Positions 1 through 7,021 of a DNA stretch of 11,611 nucleotides are shown piece after piece (position 1 is the stretch's first letter; each line of letters begins with the position of its first letter). The stretch spans positions 1-11,611 of the forward strand of contig CACZFE010000037.1 in NCBI GenBank assembly GCA_902780365.1, written 5' to 3'. The translations under genes were made by a program, and so were the position numbers. Below the pieces are notes generated by a model. The model saw only the letters and a list, made by a program, of their open reading frames with translations. It was not told the origin of the DNA and did no database searches. This DNA comes from an uncultured Spirochaetales bacterium. Its GTDB lineage: Bacteria > UBP6 > UBA1177.

Positions 1-290
1 ACGGCAACAAATACAAAGTTATTTACAATGACAGCTTCAACGAAGAAATCCGGGATCAGATCAATATGAAATGCCCTTACTGCAACCGGTCCGTCGTCGT
101 TCCGGAAAGAAATTATTTCGTCATGGGCGACAACCGCGACGACAGTCTTGACAGTCGATTCTGGGGCTTTGTTCCTCGAGGAAACGTCCAGGGCAAACCG
201 CTTTTCGTGTGGTTCTCAGTACAGTTCGGCAACTCGATTTTCGATCTGAAAGAACTTCGTCTCAACAGAATCGGGCATTTTTTCAAGTAA
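1..290 (+). CDS. lepB: Signal peptidase I, C-terminal part (5' end outside window)
   Basis: This is the last 95 codons of a type I signal peptidase, the membrane serine protease that cleaves signal peptides from exported proteins on the periplasmic side. The frame is open from base 3 to the TAA at 288-290. The segment YFVMGDNRDDSLDSRFWG is the family's conserved box E, and the ending ELRLNRIG matches the usual C-terminal end of LepB. The catalytic serine and lysine lie upstream and are not visible, so activity cannot be judged. An odd detail is a CPYC motif about 10 residues before box E. The gene is followed by a probable terminator and then by the nrdD promoter, so it is probably the last gene of its own operon. 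Confidence 0.93.
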   Translation, partial: GNKYKVIYNDSFNEEIRDQINMKCPYCNRSVVVPERNYFVMGDNRDDSLDSRFWGFVPRGNVQGKPLFVWFSVQFGNSIFDLKELRLNRIGHFFK

Positions 291-292
291 TA

Positions 293-340
293 CGTTACGG
301 CGTAACGGCATGACGTCGTGACGATTTTTCGATATTTCGA
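293..340. repeat. Cluster of three short inverted repeats after lepB
   Basis: Directly after the lepB stop come CGTTAC/GTAACG (293-298 and 302-307, 3-nt loop), an imperfect palindrome centred on GACGTC (309-320), and TCGA-TATT-TCGA (329-340). All are short. They could add structure to the 3' end of the lepB mRNA or be binding sites. No T-run follows the first two, so they are not terminators by themselves. The rest of the lepB-nrdD gap holds the terminator candidate and the nrdD control region. Confidence 0.4.
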
Positions 341-375
341 CACCGAAAATGCGGCGGCGAATTTTTTTTCTTTTT
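336..375 (+). terminator. Probable intrinsic terminator of lepB
   Basis: TTCG (336-339) pairs with CGAA (358-361). After mismatched positions, C341 pairs with G356 and CCG (343-345) pairs with CGG (352-354), enclosing a loop of about six bases. Eight T residues follow at 362-369, then C and more T. The stem contains two mismatches, so it is weaker than a textbook terminator, but its place between lepB and the nrdD promoter fits. Confidence 0.5.
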
Positions 376-397
376 GATTTCAGACACTTATGAAAAA

Positions 398-445
398 ACT
401 CAAGATATTGTGTTTTTTTCTATTGACAACCACAATCACTTGTGT
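398..445 (+). promoter_or_regulatory. Pair of NrdR-box operators upstream of nrdD
   Basis: Two 16-bp sites, ACTCAAGATATTGTGT (398-413) and CCACAATCACTTGTGT (430-445), resemble the NrdR box, whose consensus is roughly ACACWATATNTTGTGT. By hand I count 13 and 12 matches of 15 scored positions. Their starts are 32 bp apart with a 16-bp linker, so both face the same side of the helix, as is typical of paired NrdR boxes. NrdR is an ATP-cone repressor that shuts off ribonucleotide reductase genes when dATP is high. The second box covers the spacer of the nrdD promoter and touches its -10 element, so binding should block transcription. The nrdR gene is not in the window. Confidence 0.8.
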
Positions 446-450
446 AACAT
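423..450 (+). promoter_or_regulatory. nrdD promoter
   Basis: A perfect -35 TTGACA (423-428) is followed after 16 bp by TAACAT (445-450), a sigma-70-type -10 with moderate match. Transcription would begin near 457, giving a leader of about 44 nt before the ATG at 501. The promoter is interleaved with the NrdR-like boxes. A TATAAC further on (470-475) is an alternative -10 but has no good -35. Confidence 0.65.
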
Positions 451-484
451 CACCGCGCTTTTTGTGTTTTATAACTTTTAACCC

Positions 485-491
485 AAGGGAG
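485..491 (+). promoter_or_regulatory. nrdD ribosome binding site
   Basis: AAGGGAG lies 9 nt before the ATG at 501. It fixes the start there and not at the in-frame ATG at 390. That upstream ATG precedes the promoter and operators and would add a 37-residue, signal-peptide-like stretch that makes no sense on a cytosolic reductase. Confidence 0.8.
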
Positions 492-500
492 ACAAAACAA

Positions 501-2936
501 ATGTTCAAAATCAGAAAAAGAAACAACGCTTTGGCGGATTTCGACATCAACAAAATCAAGGAAGCTATCAAAAAGGCGTTTGTAGCCGCAGATATGCTTT
601 TTAACGACGATATTCTTGATATTCTGTCGCTCAGAGTAACGGCAGACTTTCAGAACAAGATCCATGACAACGTAATCGAAATCGAAGACGTTCAGGACAG
701 TGTCGAGAACACACTTGAAAAAAGCGGATACACTGCTGTAGCAAAGGCTTACATCCTTTACAGAAAGCAGCGCGAGAAACTCCGTGAAATGAAATCCACG
801 ATCCTCGACTACAAGGAAACCATCAACAGCTACGTCAACAACGAAGACTGGAGAGTCAAGGAAAATTCGACTGTTACATACAGCATCGGCGGACTTATCC
901 TTCACAACAGCGGAAAAATCACAGCAAACTACTGGCTGAGCGAAATTTACGACAACGAAATCGCGCAGTGCCACAAAAACGGAGACTTCCACCTTCACGA
1001 CCTTTCTATGCTCACTGCTTATTGCGCAGGCTGGTCGCTCAAACAGCTCATTCAGGAAGGTCTTGGCGGCGTTCCCGGCAAGCTTACTTCAGCTCCGGCG
1101 AACCACCTTTATACGATAGCAAACCAGATGGTAAACTTCCTCGGCATCATGCAGAACGAATGGGCGGGCGCTCAGGCTTTCTCAAGCTTTGACACATACC
1201 TTGCTCCGTTCGCACGCGTTGATCAGCTTGACTACAAAGGTGTAAAACAGGCTATTCAGGCTTTCGTTTTCGGCGTAAACACTCCGTCAAGATGGGGAAC
1301 TCAGTCTCCGTTCAGCAACATCACGCTTGACTGGGTATGCCCTGACGACCTCAAAAACATTCCGGCGATCGTCGGCGGCAAAGAGATGGATTTCACCTAC
1401 GGCGAATGCCAGAAGGAAATGGACATGATCAACAAGGCGTTCATTGAAATCATGCTCGAAGGCGATGCAGTCGGCCGAGGTTTCCAGTATCCGATCCCGA
1501 CCTACAACATCACAAAGGATTTCGACTGGGAAGGCGAAAATGTTCCGCTCCTTTTCGAAATGACGGCAAAATACGGCACACCCTACTTCCAGAACTTCAT
1601 CAACAGCGACATGAAACCGAGCGATGTAAGAAGTATGTGCTGCAGACTCCAGCTTGACAAAAGGGAACTCCGCAAGAAAACCGGCGGTCTCTTCGGCAGC
1701 GGCGAAAAAACAGGCAGCATCGGCGTCGTAACGATCAACCTTCCGAGAATCGCATACAACTCCAAGACAGAGGAAGAGTTCTACGCAAAACTTGAAAGAC
1801 TCATGGACATCGCAAAAAGAAGCCTTGAGATCAAAAGAAAAGTCTGCACGAAGCTCCTCAACGAAAACTTCTATCCCTACACCAAAAGATATCTCGGCAA
1901 CTTCAACTCGCACTTCTCGACGATCGGCCTTGTCGGCATGAACGAAATGTGCCTCAACGCATGCTGGATCAACGAGAATATCGCAGGTCACAAAGGTCTC
2001 AAGTTCTCGCAGGACGTACTCGACTTCATGCGCGAAAAACTTAAAAACTACCAGGAAACGACAGGCGACCTCTACAACCTTGAGGCGACTCCGGCTGAAT
2101 CGACCGCTTACCGTCTTGCTAAGATGGACAGAGAAAGATGGGATGACATCATCACCGCTGCAACAGGCAAGGACGAGAAACCTTTCTACACCAACAGCTG
2201 CCACCTTCCGGTAAACTACACTACAGATCCTTTCGAAGCTCTTGAAATTCAGGATAAGCTTCAGACAAAGTTCACAGGCGGAACAGTTTTCCACACCTTC
2301 CTTGGCGAAAAACTTCCTTCATGGCAGTCGGCTGCAGCACTTGTCAAAAAAATTGCCTACACCTTCAAACTCCCCTATTTCACGATTTCCCCGACATACA
2401 CGATCTGCCCGAAATGCGGATACAGCGCAGGTGAACACGACTCCTGCCCGAAATGCGGCGGCAAAGTTGAAGTTTACAGCAGGATCACCGGTTACTACAG
2501 ACCGATCGAACACTGGAACGACGGCAAGAAACAGGAATTCGAGAAGAGAACAGAATACAGAATTTCCGATAAAATTGCTGAGGAAGTCAACTTCGGCAAC
2601 GGTGGTGAAGGCGGAAAAAACTGCGAAAAAACTTTCGTAAACAGCAATGTCGCTCCTGAATCTTTCGTTCAGCCGGCAGTTTCGATGTCCGCAGCATCGT
2701 GCAGCGACAAACAGGTTTATCTCTTCACTCAGAAGACCTGCCCCAACTGCCCGAAAGCAAAAGAAGAAATGGAAGGAACACCCTACCTTCAGGTTCTTGA
2801 TGCGGCAGATCATCTGGATCTCGCAAGAAAATTCGGAATCAGAAGCGTCCCGACAGTCGTTGTCTGTGAAAACAACGCATACAAAACCTACTCAGGTCTT
2901 TCCGACATCATCAGCTTCAAAAAGAATCTCAAATAA
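501..2936 (+). CDS. nrdD: Anaerobic (class III) ribonucleoside-triphosphate reductase fused to a C-terminal redoxin domain
   Basis: NrdD reduces ribonucleoside triphosphates to deoxy forms with a glycyl radical and works only without oxygen, in the cytosol. The 811-residue product starts with an ATP-cone (about 1-95, beginning MFKIRKRNNALADFD), the nucleotide-sensing regulatory domain. The catalytic barrel follows, with candidate active-site cysteines Cys175 (TAYCAGW) and Cys380/Cys381 (SMCCRL), and a GMNEMC segment at 479-484. A zinc ribbon is formed by Cys636, 639, 649 and 652, and the radical glycine is probably Gly664 in RITGYYRP. NrdD proteins normally end soon after this. Here a linker leads to a domain of about 75 residues (737-811) with redox motif CPNC (747-750) and cis-proline SVPT (Pro784), like NrdH or glutaredoxin. 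I infer that it supplies electrons in cis, as known thioredoxin-type NrdDs use separate redoxins and not formate. The activase gene nrdG is not adjacent. Control is probably by NrdR. Confidence 0.95.
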   Translation: MFKIRKRNNALADFDINKIKEAIKKAFVAADMLFNDDILDILSLRVTADFQNKIHDNVIEIEDVQDSVENTLEKSGYTAVAKAYILYRKQREKLREMKSTILDYKETINSYVNNEDWRVKENSTVTYSIGGLILHNSGKITANYWLSEIYDNEIAQCHKNGDFHLHDLSMLTAYCAGWSLKQLIQEGLGGVPGKLTSAPANHLYTIANQMVNFLGIMQNEWAGAQAFSSFDTYLAPFARVDQLDYKGVKQAIQAFVFGVNTPSRWGTQSPFSNITLDWVCPDDLKNIPAIVGGKEMDFTYGECQKEMDMINKAFIEIMLEGDAVGRGFQYPIPTYNITKDFDWEGENVPLLFEMTAKYGTPYFQNFINSDMKPSDVRSMCCRLQLDKRELRKKTGGLFGSGEKTGSIGVVTINLPRIAYNSKTEEEFYAKLERLMDIAKRSLEIKRKVCTKLLNENFYPYTKRYLGNFNSHFSTIGLVGMNEMCLNACWINENIAGHKGLKFSQDVLDFMREKLKNYQETTGDLYNLEATPAESTAYRLAKMDRERWDDIITAATGKDEKPFYTNSCHLPVNYTTDPFEALEIQDKLQTKFTGGTVFHTFLGEKLPSWQSAAALVKKIAYTFKLPYFTISPTYTICPKCGYSAGEHDSCPKCGGKVEVYSRITGYYRPIEHWNDGKKQEFEKRTEYRISDKIAEEVNFGNGGEGGKNCEKTFVNSNVAPESFVQPAVSMSAASCSDKQVYLFTQKTCPNCPKAKEEMEGTPYLQVLDAADHLDLARKFGIRSVPTVVVCENNAYKTYSGLSDIISFKKNLK

Positions 2937-2950
2937 GATCTCAAAATAAG
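2926..2950 (+). repeat. Tandem 12/13-bp duplication over the nrdD stop
   Basis: ATCTCAAATAAG (2926-2937) is followed at once by ATCTCAAAATAAG (2938-2950), identical except for one extra A. The first copy contains the nrdD stop TAA (2934-2936). The TAA in the second copy is out of frame. It looks like a small slippage duplication without evident function. Confidence 0.55.
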
Positions 2951-3016
2951 ATCCGAATCAATCCCTGCACATTTAAAGCAAAGTCATTCTCTCAGAAAAC
3001 ACAATACTTTTCGAAC

Positions 3017-3039
3017 TCAAAAGCACACATATCTTTTGA
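3017..3039. terminator. Weak hairpin between convergent nrdD and ABC transporter gene
   Basis: TCAAAAG (3017-3023) and CTTTTGA (3033-3039) form a perfect 7-bp stem with a 9-nt loop in the 124-bp gap between the convergent genes. The stem is A/T-rich and no clear T-run follows on either strand, so a bidirectional terminator role is only a guess. I saw nothing better in this gap. Confidence 0.25.
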
Positions 3040-3060
3040 CTGTATCTGATGAAATTCCGG

Positions 3061-5256
3061 TTATTTTTCTTTCCCGACTTTTTCTGTCGCTTTGGAATAA
3101 AGAAGGAGAACTATGAAAATCAAAGTTGAATAAGCTGCCGCATATCCGTAACGTTCCTGACGCTGGAAAGCCCATTTGTAAGCTTCACTGATAAGGATTT
3201 CGGTCGCGCCGTCGGGTTCGCCGCCCGAAACGAGGTAAATGATGTTGAACATGTTGAATGTCCATACACTGCCCAGAATGACAGCCGGAAGAAGTGCCGG
3301 TTTCAGAAGCGGCAGAATCACGTGTCTGAAACGTTGCATTCCGTTGGCTCCGTCAACACTTGCCGCATCTTCCAGATCGTGCGGGATCGCCTGCAACGCG
3401 CCGAGAGCGGTAACCATCATGAACGGGAAACCGAGCCATGTATTTGTCGTGACATTTGCCGCGAACGAAGTCCAGAAGCCGCTGAACCAGCTGACAGTTT
3501 CGAGCCCTATCGCCTGCAAAATTCCGTTTATCGCGCCGAACTGTCTGTTGAACATCCCTTTCCAGATAAGCGCTGTAATGTAGTTCGGAACCGCCCACGG
3601 GATTATGAGAAGCATTCTGTAAACGCCTTTGAGTTTGAGCCACGGCTCGCGCAGCATGAGAGCGAGCGCAAGACCTATCGAAACATGCAGGAAAACGTTC
3701 ACTGCCGTCCACAGGATCGTGACAAGAAGCGTGAAATAGAACGAAAGCGAATCAGTTATCGGAAAATCTTTAGAAAGCAGTATCGAAATGAAATTCGTAA
3801 ACCCTACGAACTGGTATTCGCCGCTTTTGTGGGCGAAAAACGCGACCGCCGTCCCAACCGCGAACGGAACGAAAACGAGGACAAGCATCGAGAACATCGC
3901 AGGGAAAAGATAGATATAAGGTGTCGGCGACGACATGAGTTTTTCGAAAAATTTATACTTTTTTATCTGTCTGACAGTGAAAACAAGCCCTGCAATTGCC
4001 GCGATGACAAGAATTATCACAAATACGACAGGACTTTGAGCCGCAGGAAGCGGTTTTGAGAAGATTTTGAACTGCTGCTGCGCGCTTTCGAGTGCGTTTT
4101 CGGGGGTGTCTGCACCGCGTAGAACCTTTCTCAAAGCACCTGCAAGCGGTTCCCAGACCATTCTCATTTTCGGATTGTTGCTCATGGGAACTGAAACTTC
4201 GGCCTGTTTTTTGAAAACATTGAGGATTTCGTCAGTTGCAACTTCCTCATCCTCGTAAACCGAAGCGGTCGCTACAGACTGTCTTCCCGAAACAGCGCGG
4301 ACTTTGGCCGCATCGTGGGAAACGAGAAATTTTCCGAACTCTGCCGCCCCTTTTTTGTTTGTCGTTTCGTGGTTCGAAACGAGGTAGGCCTCTACCGTGA
4401 GGAAAGGCTTCATAACTTCGCCGCTTTCGCTTACTTTAGGCAGAACTGCGACCGAATACGGGACATTTTTGTCGATTTCGCCTAAAAACCACGGCCCGTT
4501 GATTACAAAAGCTGAGTTTCCTTCGTTGAAAAGCTGCGTTACAAGCGCGGAGGTAGCTTCCTGCGGCGTAACTTTCGATTTATTTACCAGATCATTGATA
4601 AATTCAAGCGCTTTCACATTACCTTTATCGTCAAGGCATGCCATGCCGTCTTCCCTTTCCGAGCCGTTTTCAAAGCAGAATTTACCGCCGAAACCGTAGA
4701 TGAAAGAAGCCGCGAAATATGCCGAAGTCGCTTCAAAAGCCAATCCGTATTTTCCGTTTTTAGCATCTGTGAAACTCTGTGCCGCTTTAAGAAGTTCATC
4801 TGTAGTCTCGGGAATTTTTTCGACCTTGTCAGTACGGTAGAAAAGAACAGCGCTTTTGAAAGAAAGAGGAAATCCCCAGTATTTTCCGCTATATTTTAAA
4901 GCATCAAGAGTTGAAGGAATCAAAGAGTCTGACAAGTTTCCGCTCAAGACATCGGAAAGATCTGAAATTATTCCGCTTTCAGCCCAGTCACCCACTCTTT
5001 CGTGAGCAAAAATAAACGCATCCGGACCGTTTCCGCGCGGGATCGCGCTTGTCAGTTTGTTCGCAAAGGCATCGTAAGGAACATTGAGGAGATCGACTTT
5101 GTATTCAGACTGCAGCTCATTGAATTTGTTGCGCAATTCTTCCAGAGCCTTCTGCTCGTCACCGCGATACGAGTGCCAGATCGTTACAGTTTCCTTTTCA
5201 GCAAAAAGCGAAAAGAAAATCAGCACAATTAAAGAAAATAAAGTAATTTTTTTCAT
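3061..5256 (-). CDS. Fused maltose-type ABC transporter: substrate-binding protein plus MalF-like permease
   Basis: One 731-residue chain carries two ABC importer subunits that are normally separate. Residues 1-19 are a signal peptide (MKKITLFSLIVLIFFSLFA). Residues 20 to about 400 are a solute-binding protein of the carbohydrate family 1/MalE type (early VTIWHSY; NGPDAFIFAHERVGDWAESG; later FVINGPWFLGEI). A membrane segment (about 409-427) and a basic cytosolic turn follow, then a MalF-type permease with about six membrane segments (447-721). The permease has the EAA loop that docks on the ATPase (EDAASVDGANG at 629-639, ending ILPLLKP). Oligosaccharide uptake is the likely role, but the sugar cannot be read. 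The gene starts 3 nt after its upstream neighbour, with a weak ribosome binding site, so translational coupling is likely. No MalG-type second permease or MalK-type ATPase follows, so both must be encoded elsewhere. The frame is continuous, so this is not a sequencing join of two ORFs by frameshift. Confidence 0.9.
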   Translation of the reverse strand: MKKITLFSLIVLIFFSLFAEKETVTIWHSYRGDEQKALEELRNKFNELQSEYKVDLLNVPYDAFANKLTSAIPRGNGPDAFIFAHERVGDWAESGIISDLSDVLSGNLSDSLIPSTLDALKYSGKYWGFPLSFKSAVLFYRTDKVEKIPETTDELLKAAQSFTDAKNGKYGLAFEATSAYFAASFIYGFGGKFCFENGSEREDGMACLDDKGNVKALEFINDLVNKSKVTPQEATSALVTQLFNEGNSAFVINGPWFLGEIDKNVPYSVAVLPKVSESGEVMKPFLTVEAYLVSNHETTNKKGAAEFGKFLVSHDAAKVRAVSGRQSVATASVYEDEEVATDEILNVFKKQAEVSVPMSNNPKMRMVWEPLAGALRKVLRGADTPENALESAQQQFKIFSKPLPAAQSPVVFVIILVIAAIAGLVFTVRQIKKYKFFEKLMSSPTPYIYLFPAMFSMLVLVFVPFAVGTAVAFFAHKSGEYQFVGFTNFISILLSKDFPITDSLSFYFTLLVTILWTAVNVFLHVSIGLALALMLREPWLKLKGVYRMLLIIPWAVPNYITALIWKGMFNRQFGAINGILQAIGLETVSWFSGFWTSFAANVTTNTWLGFPFMMVTALGALQAIPHDLEDAASVDGANGMQRFRHVILPLLKPALLPAVILGSVWTFNMFNIIYLVSGGEPDGATEILISEAYKWAFQRQERYGYAAAYSTLIFIVLLLYSKATEKVGKEK

Positions 5257-5259
5257 AGC

Positions 5260-5760
5260 TTATTTTTGAAGTGATTTTAAAACCTCTAATAATTCCTTTT
5301 CCTTCTGTGTTCCGATAAGAAGTTTGTTTCCGTTCGGGAACTCCAGCTGCAGCCCCCTGTCACCGCGGATGCTGAGAGATCTGTTGTTGTATCTTCCTTT
5401 ATAGCCCCAGCCGCCGTATTCGCGGACAGGATGGTAAGTCCTGACATAGTATGCCAGCATGTTGCTGAACGGATAAAACTTGAACGAAAATCCTAAAGGA
5501 AAAAGCCTGACATAAACACCCTGTTCAGCAATCTTAGTCTCTAATTTTATTGAGAAAATCAAACCAAGCGAAATGATCAAAGCGAGTCCCCACATGATTG
5601 CTTTGGATGCAAGAAATTCAGGATGATTCATAAAAAATTCAACGCGGTAAGAATCGGTTACAATGAGAATTATCGGAATAAACTGAACCAGAATGACAAT
5701 CAGATAGAGCCACCACTGAGTAAGCCGCTGTTTTTCGTAAAAAAGGATTTTTTCTTTCAT
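5260..5760 (-). CDS. Two-TM protein of DUF6141-like type, function unknown
   Basis: This 166-residue protein has two membrane segments (about 15-35 and 52-72) and then a cytosolic-looking beta-rich domain. The stretch YYVRTYHPVREYGGWGYKG (104-122), followed by LQLEFPNGNKLLIGTQ (137-152), recalls conserved hypothetical membrane proteins of the DUF6141 type, whose C-terminal part looks like a small PH-like fold. I recognise the family pattern but know of no assigned function. A GAGGT Shine-Dalgarno site sits inside the end of queH, 8 nt upstream, and supports this start. Only 3 nt separate its stop from the ABC transporter gene, so the two are surely cotranscribed. That says little about its role, because the operon is functionally mixed. 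Confidence 0.8.
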   Translation of the reverse strand: MKEKILFYEKQRLTQWWLYLIVILVQFIPIILIVTDSYRVEFFMNHPEFLASKAIMWGLALIISLGLIFSIKLETKIAEQGVYVRLFPLGFSFKFYPFSNMLAYYVRTYHPVREYGGWGYKGRYNNRSLSIRGDRGLQLEFPNGNKLLIGTQKEKELLEVLKSLQK

Positions 5761-5768
5761 TTTTTACC

Positions 5769-6311
5769 TCACTTTTTCTTGCTGTAATCGCATCCGCAGT
5801 ATTTCTGCCGGTATAAGCTGTACTGCTTTGAAAGCTCAATGGAACGCCTGTAATCCCACCTTTCAAGAAACCATCTTATCCCGAATTTTTCGGAAAGAAG
5901 TTTCCCTATTTCATCCAGCCACTCAAAATTTTTGTAAGGACTTATCGCCAAAGTCGTACTGACCGCGTCACAGCCGAGTTCCGCCGCTTTTTTGAAACTT
6001 TCAAGAAGACGCAGATAGTAGCAGATCCTGCACCTGAAACCGCCTTCGCCGCTGAGCGAAACTGGCTCTATCATAGAATTCCAGAAGTCATAGTCGTATT
6101 TCCCGCGCAGAACTTTCACCGTATCACCGTAACGCGTGCCGATGTATCTCACAAGCTCAGACCAGCGTTTTTCCTCTTCTTCAGCCGGAGAAATGTTGGG
6201 ATTGTAGTAAAAAACAAAAATATCGGAATCCGGATTGTCAGCCATTATTTTTTCAAGAGTCGCCGTCGTGCATGGCGCACAGCAGGCATGGAGCAAAATT
6301 TTTTCAGTCAT
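5769..6311 (-). CDS. queH: Epoxyqueuosine reductase QueH
   Basis: QueH reduces epoxyqueuosine to queuosine, the last step in making the modified base at the wobble position of tRNAs for Asn, Asp, His and Tyr. It is the cobalamin-independent counterpart of QueG. The 180-residue product shows every family motif: HACCAPC (8-14), FYYNPNI (34-40), GEGGFRCRICYYLRL (88-102), TTLAISPYKN (119-128) and YRRSIELSKQYSLYRQKYCGC (154-174). The paired cysteines 10/11/14, 94/97 and 172/174 fit the metal and iron-sulfur ligands of the family. The length is slightly below the usual 190-220 because the N-terminal lead is short. The start is 5 nt after the MlaC-like gene, with a weak ribosome binding site. No other queuosine genes are nearby. 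Confidence 0.95.
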   Translation of the reverse strand: MTEKILLHACCAPCTTATLEKIMADNPDSDIFVFYYNPNISPAEEEEKRWSELVRYIGTRYGDTVKVLRGKYDYDFWNSMIEPVSLSGEGGFRCRICYYLRLLESFKKAAELGCDAVSTTLAISPYKNFEWLDEIGKLLSEKFGIRWFLERWDYRRSIELSKQYSLYRQKYCGCDYSKKK

Positions 6312-6316
6312 TCTGG

Positions 6317-7021
6317 CTACTTGGCGGCAGGTTTTGCCTCTTTTTTATCCTGTTTTTCTTTCGATGATTTAATTTTTTTGTCGATATTGGCGATAAGTTC
6401 GTCAATACTTTTCTCTTTCAGATTTTTCTCGAACTGTTCGCGGTAATTTCTCGCAAGGCTCACCGTGTCAAGCTCTACATCGAAAACCTTATATTTTCCG
6501 TCAATTTTACGGATGTGGTAGACAAGTTCGTAACCGACTGTTTTTCCTTTGAAAATTCCCTGGATTTCAGATGTGATGAAAATACTTTCAGGAACGCCTT
6601 TAAGATATTTTTTCTCTGTTCCTTTGTCTAAGTATTTTTTCTCATAACTTTTGTTGTAAAAGAGTTTGTCAAGATAGACATCAGTAAACAACTCTTTAAT
6701 TTTATTAAACAATTCCTCTTTTTTGGAATCAGGTGTCTCGGCCCACTTTTTGCCGATTATATATTCCGAAATAAAGCGGTAATCGATGATCTCCTCGACA
6801 ATATCCTTTATTTCCTTGTCTTTTGAGGCATATTTAGGAGTTCCTTTTTTCGGGTTCGTGTTTGCCAGTTTTTCGAATGCCTGCTCTTTGGTTTCAAGCA
6901 GTTTCATAGCTGTCGAGACATCAAGCTGATCCGCCGACTGCTCTTTTGCAGGAGCCTGAGCCGCCTGGGCAAAAGCACAAAAATTCCAACAAATAGCGAT
7001 TATCATTAAGATTTTCTTCAT
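6317..7021 (-). CDS. mlaC: MlaC/Ttg2D-family periplasmic phospholipid-binding protein
   Basis: MlaC proteins ferry phospholipids through the periplasm between outer-membrane and inner-membrane Mla complexes. The 234-residue product has a signal peptide (MKKILMIIAICWNFCAFAQA, cut near 20). Its C-terminal hallmark is YKVFDVELDTVSLARNYREQF (177-197) followed by IDELIANIDKKI (206-217), matching the family pattern of a strand, the V-S-L-x-x-N-Y-R-x-Q-F helix and a final helix. The tail (218-234) is Lys-rich and looks unstructured. The ATG overlaps the stop of the TolC-like gene by 4 nt (ATGA), and a G-rich site GGGGTGG lies just upstream, so the two genes are translationally coupled. The usual partners MlaD, MlaE and MlaF are absent here, so the direct system cannot be confirmed. 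Sequence identity to true MlaC is probably low. Confidence 0.82.
   Translation of the reverse strand: MKKILMIIAICWNFCAFAQAAQAPAKEQSADQLDVSTAMKLLETKEQAFEKLANTNPKKGTPKYASKDKEIKDIVEEIIDYRFISEYIIGKKWAETPDSKKEELFNKIKELFTDVYLDKLFYNKSYEKKYLDKGTEKKYLKGVPESIFITSEIQGIFKGKTVGYELVYHIRKIDGKYKVFDVELDTVSLARNYREQFEKNLKEKSIDELIANIDKKIKSSKEKQDKKEAKPAAK

Noticed and set aside
390..500. N-terminal extension of NrdD that resembles a signal peptide
   Set aside because: The stretch contains the promoter and NrdR-like boxes and lacks a ribosome binding site at 390, whereas AAGGGAG precedes the ATG at 501, where the ATP-cone starts.
1287..2294. 335-codon open frame on the - strand over nrdD
   Set aside because: It is a shadow of nrdD codon bias, without a recognisable domain.
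2406..2456. Zinc ribbon in NrdD as a sign of a fused foreign domain
   Set aside because: A four-cysteine zinc site next to the glycyl-radical residue is standard in class III reductases.
3322..4059. 245-codon open frame on the + strand over the ABC transporter gene
   Set aside because: It is Arg/Glu-rich antisense sequence opposite a well-supported gene, with no domain.
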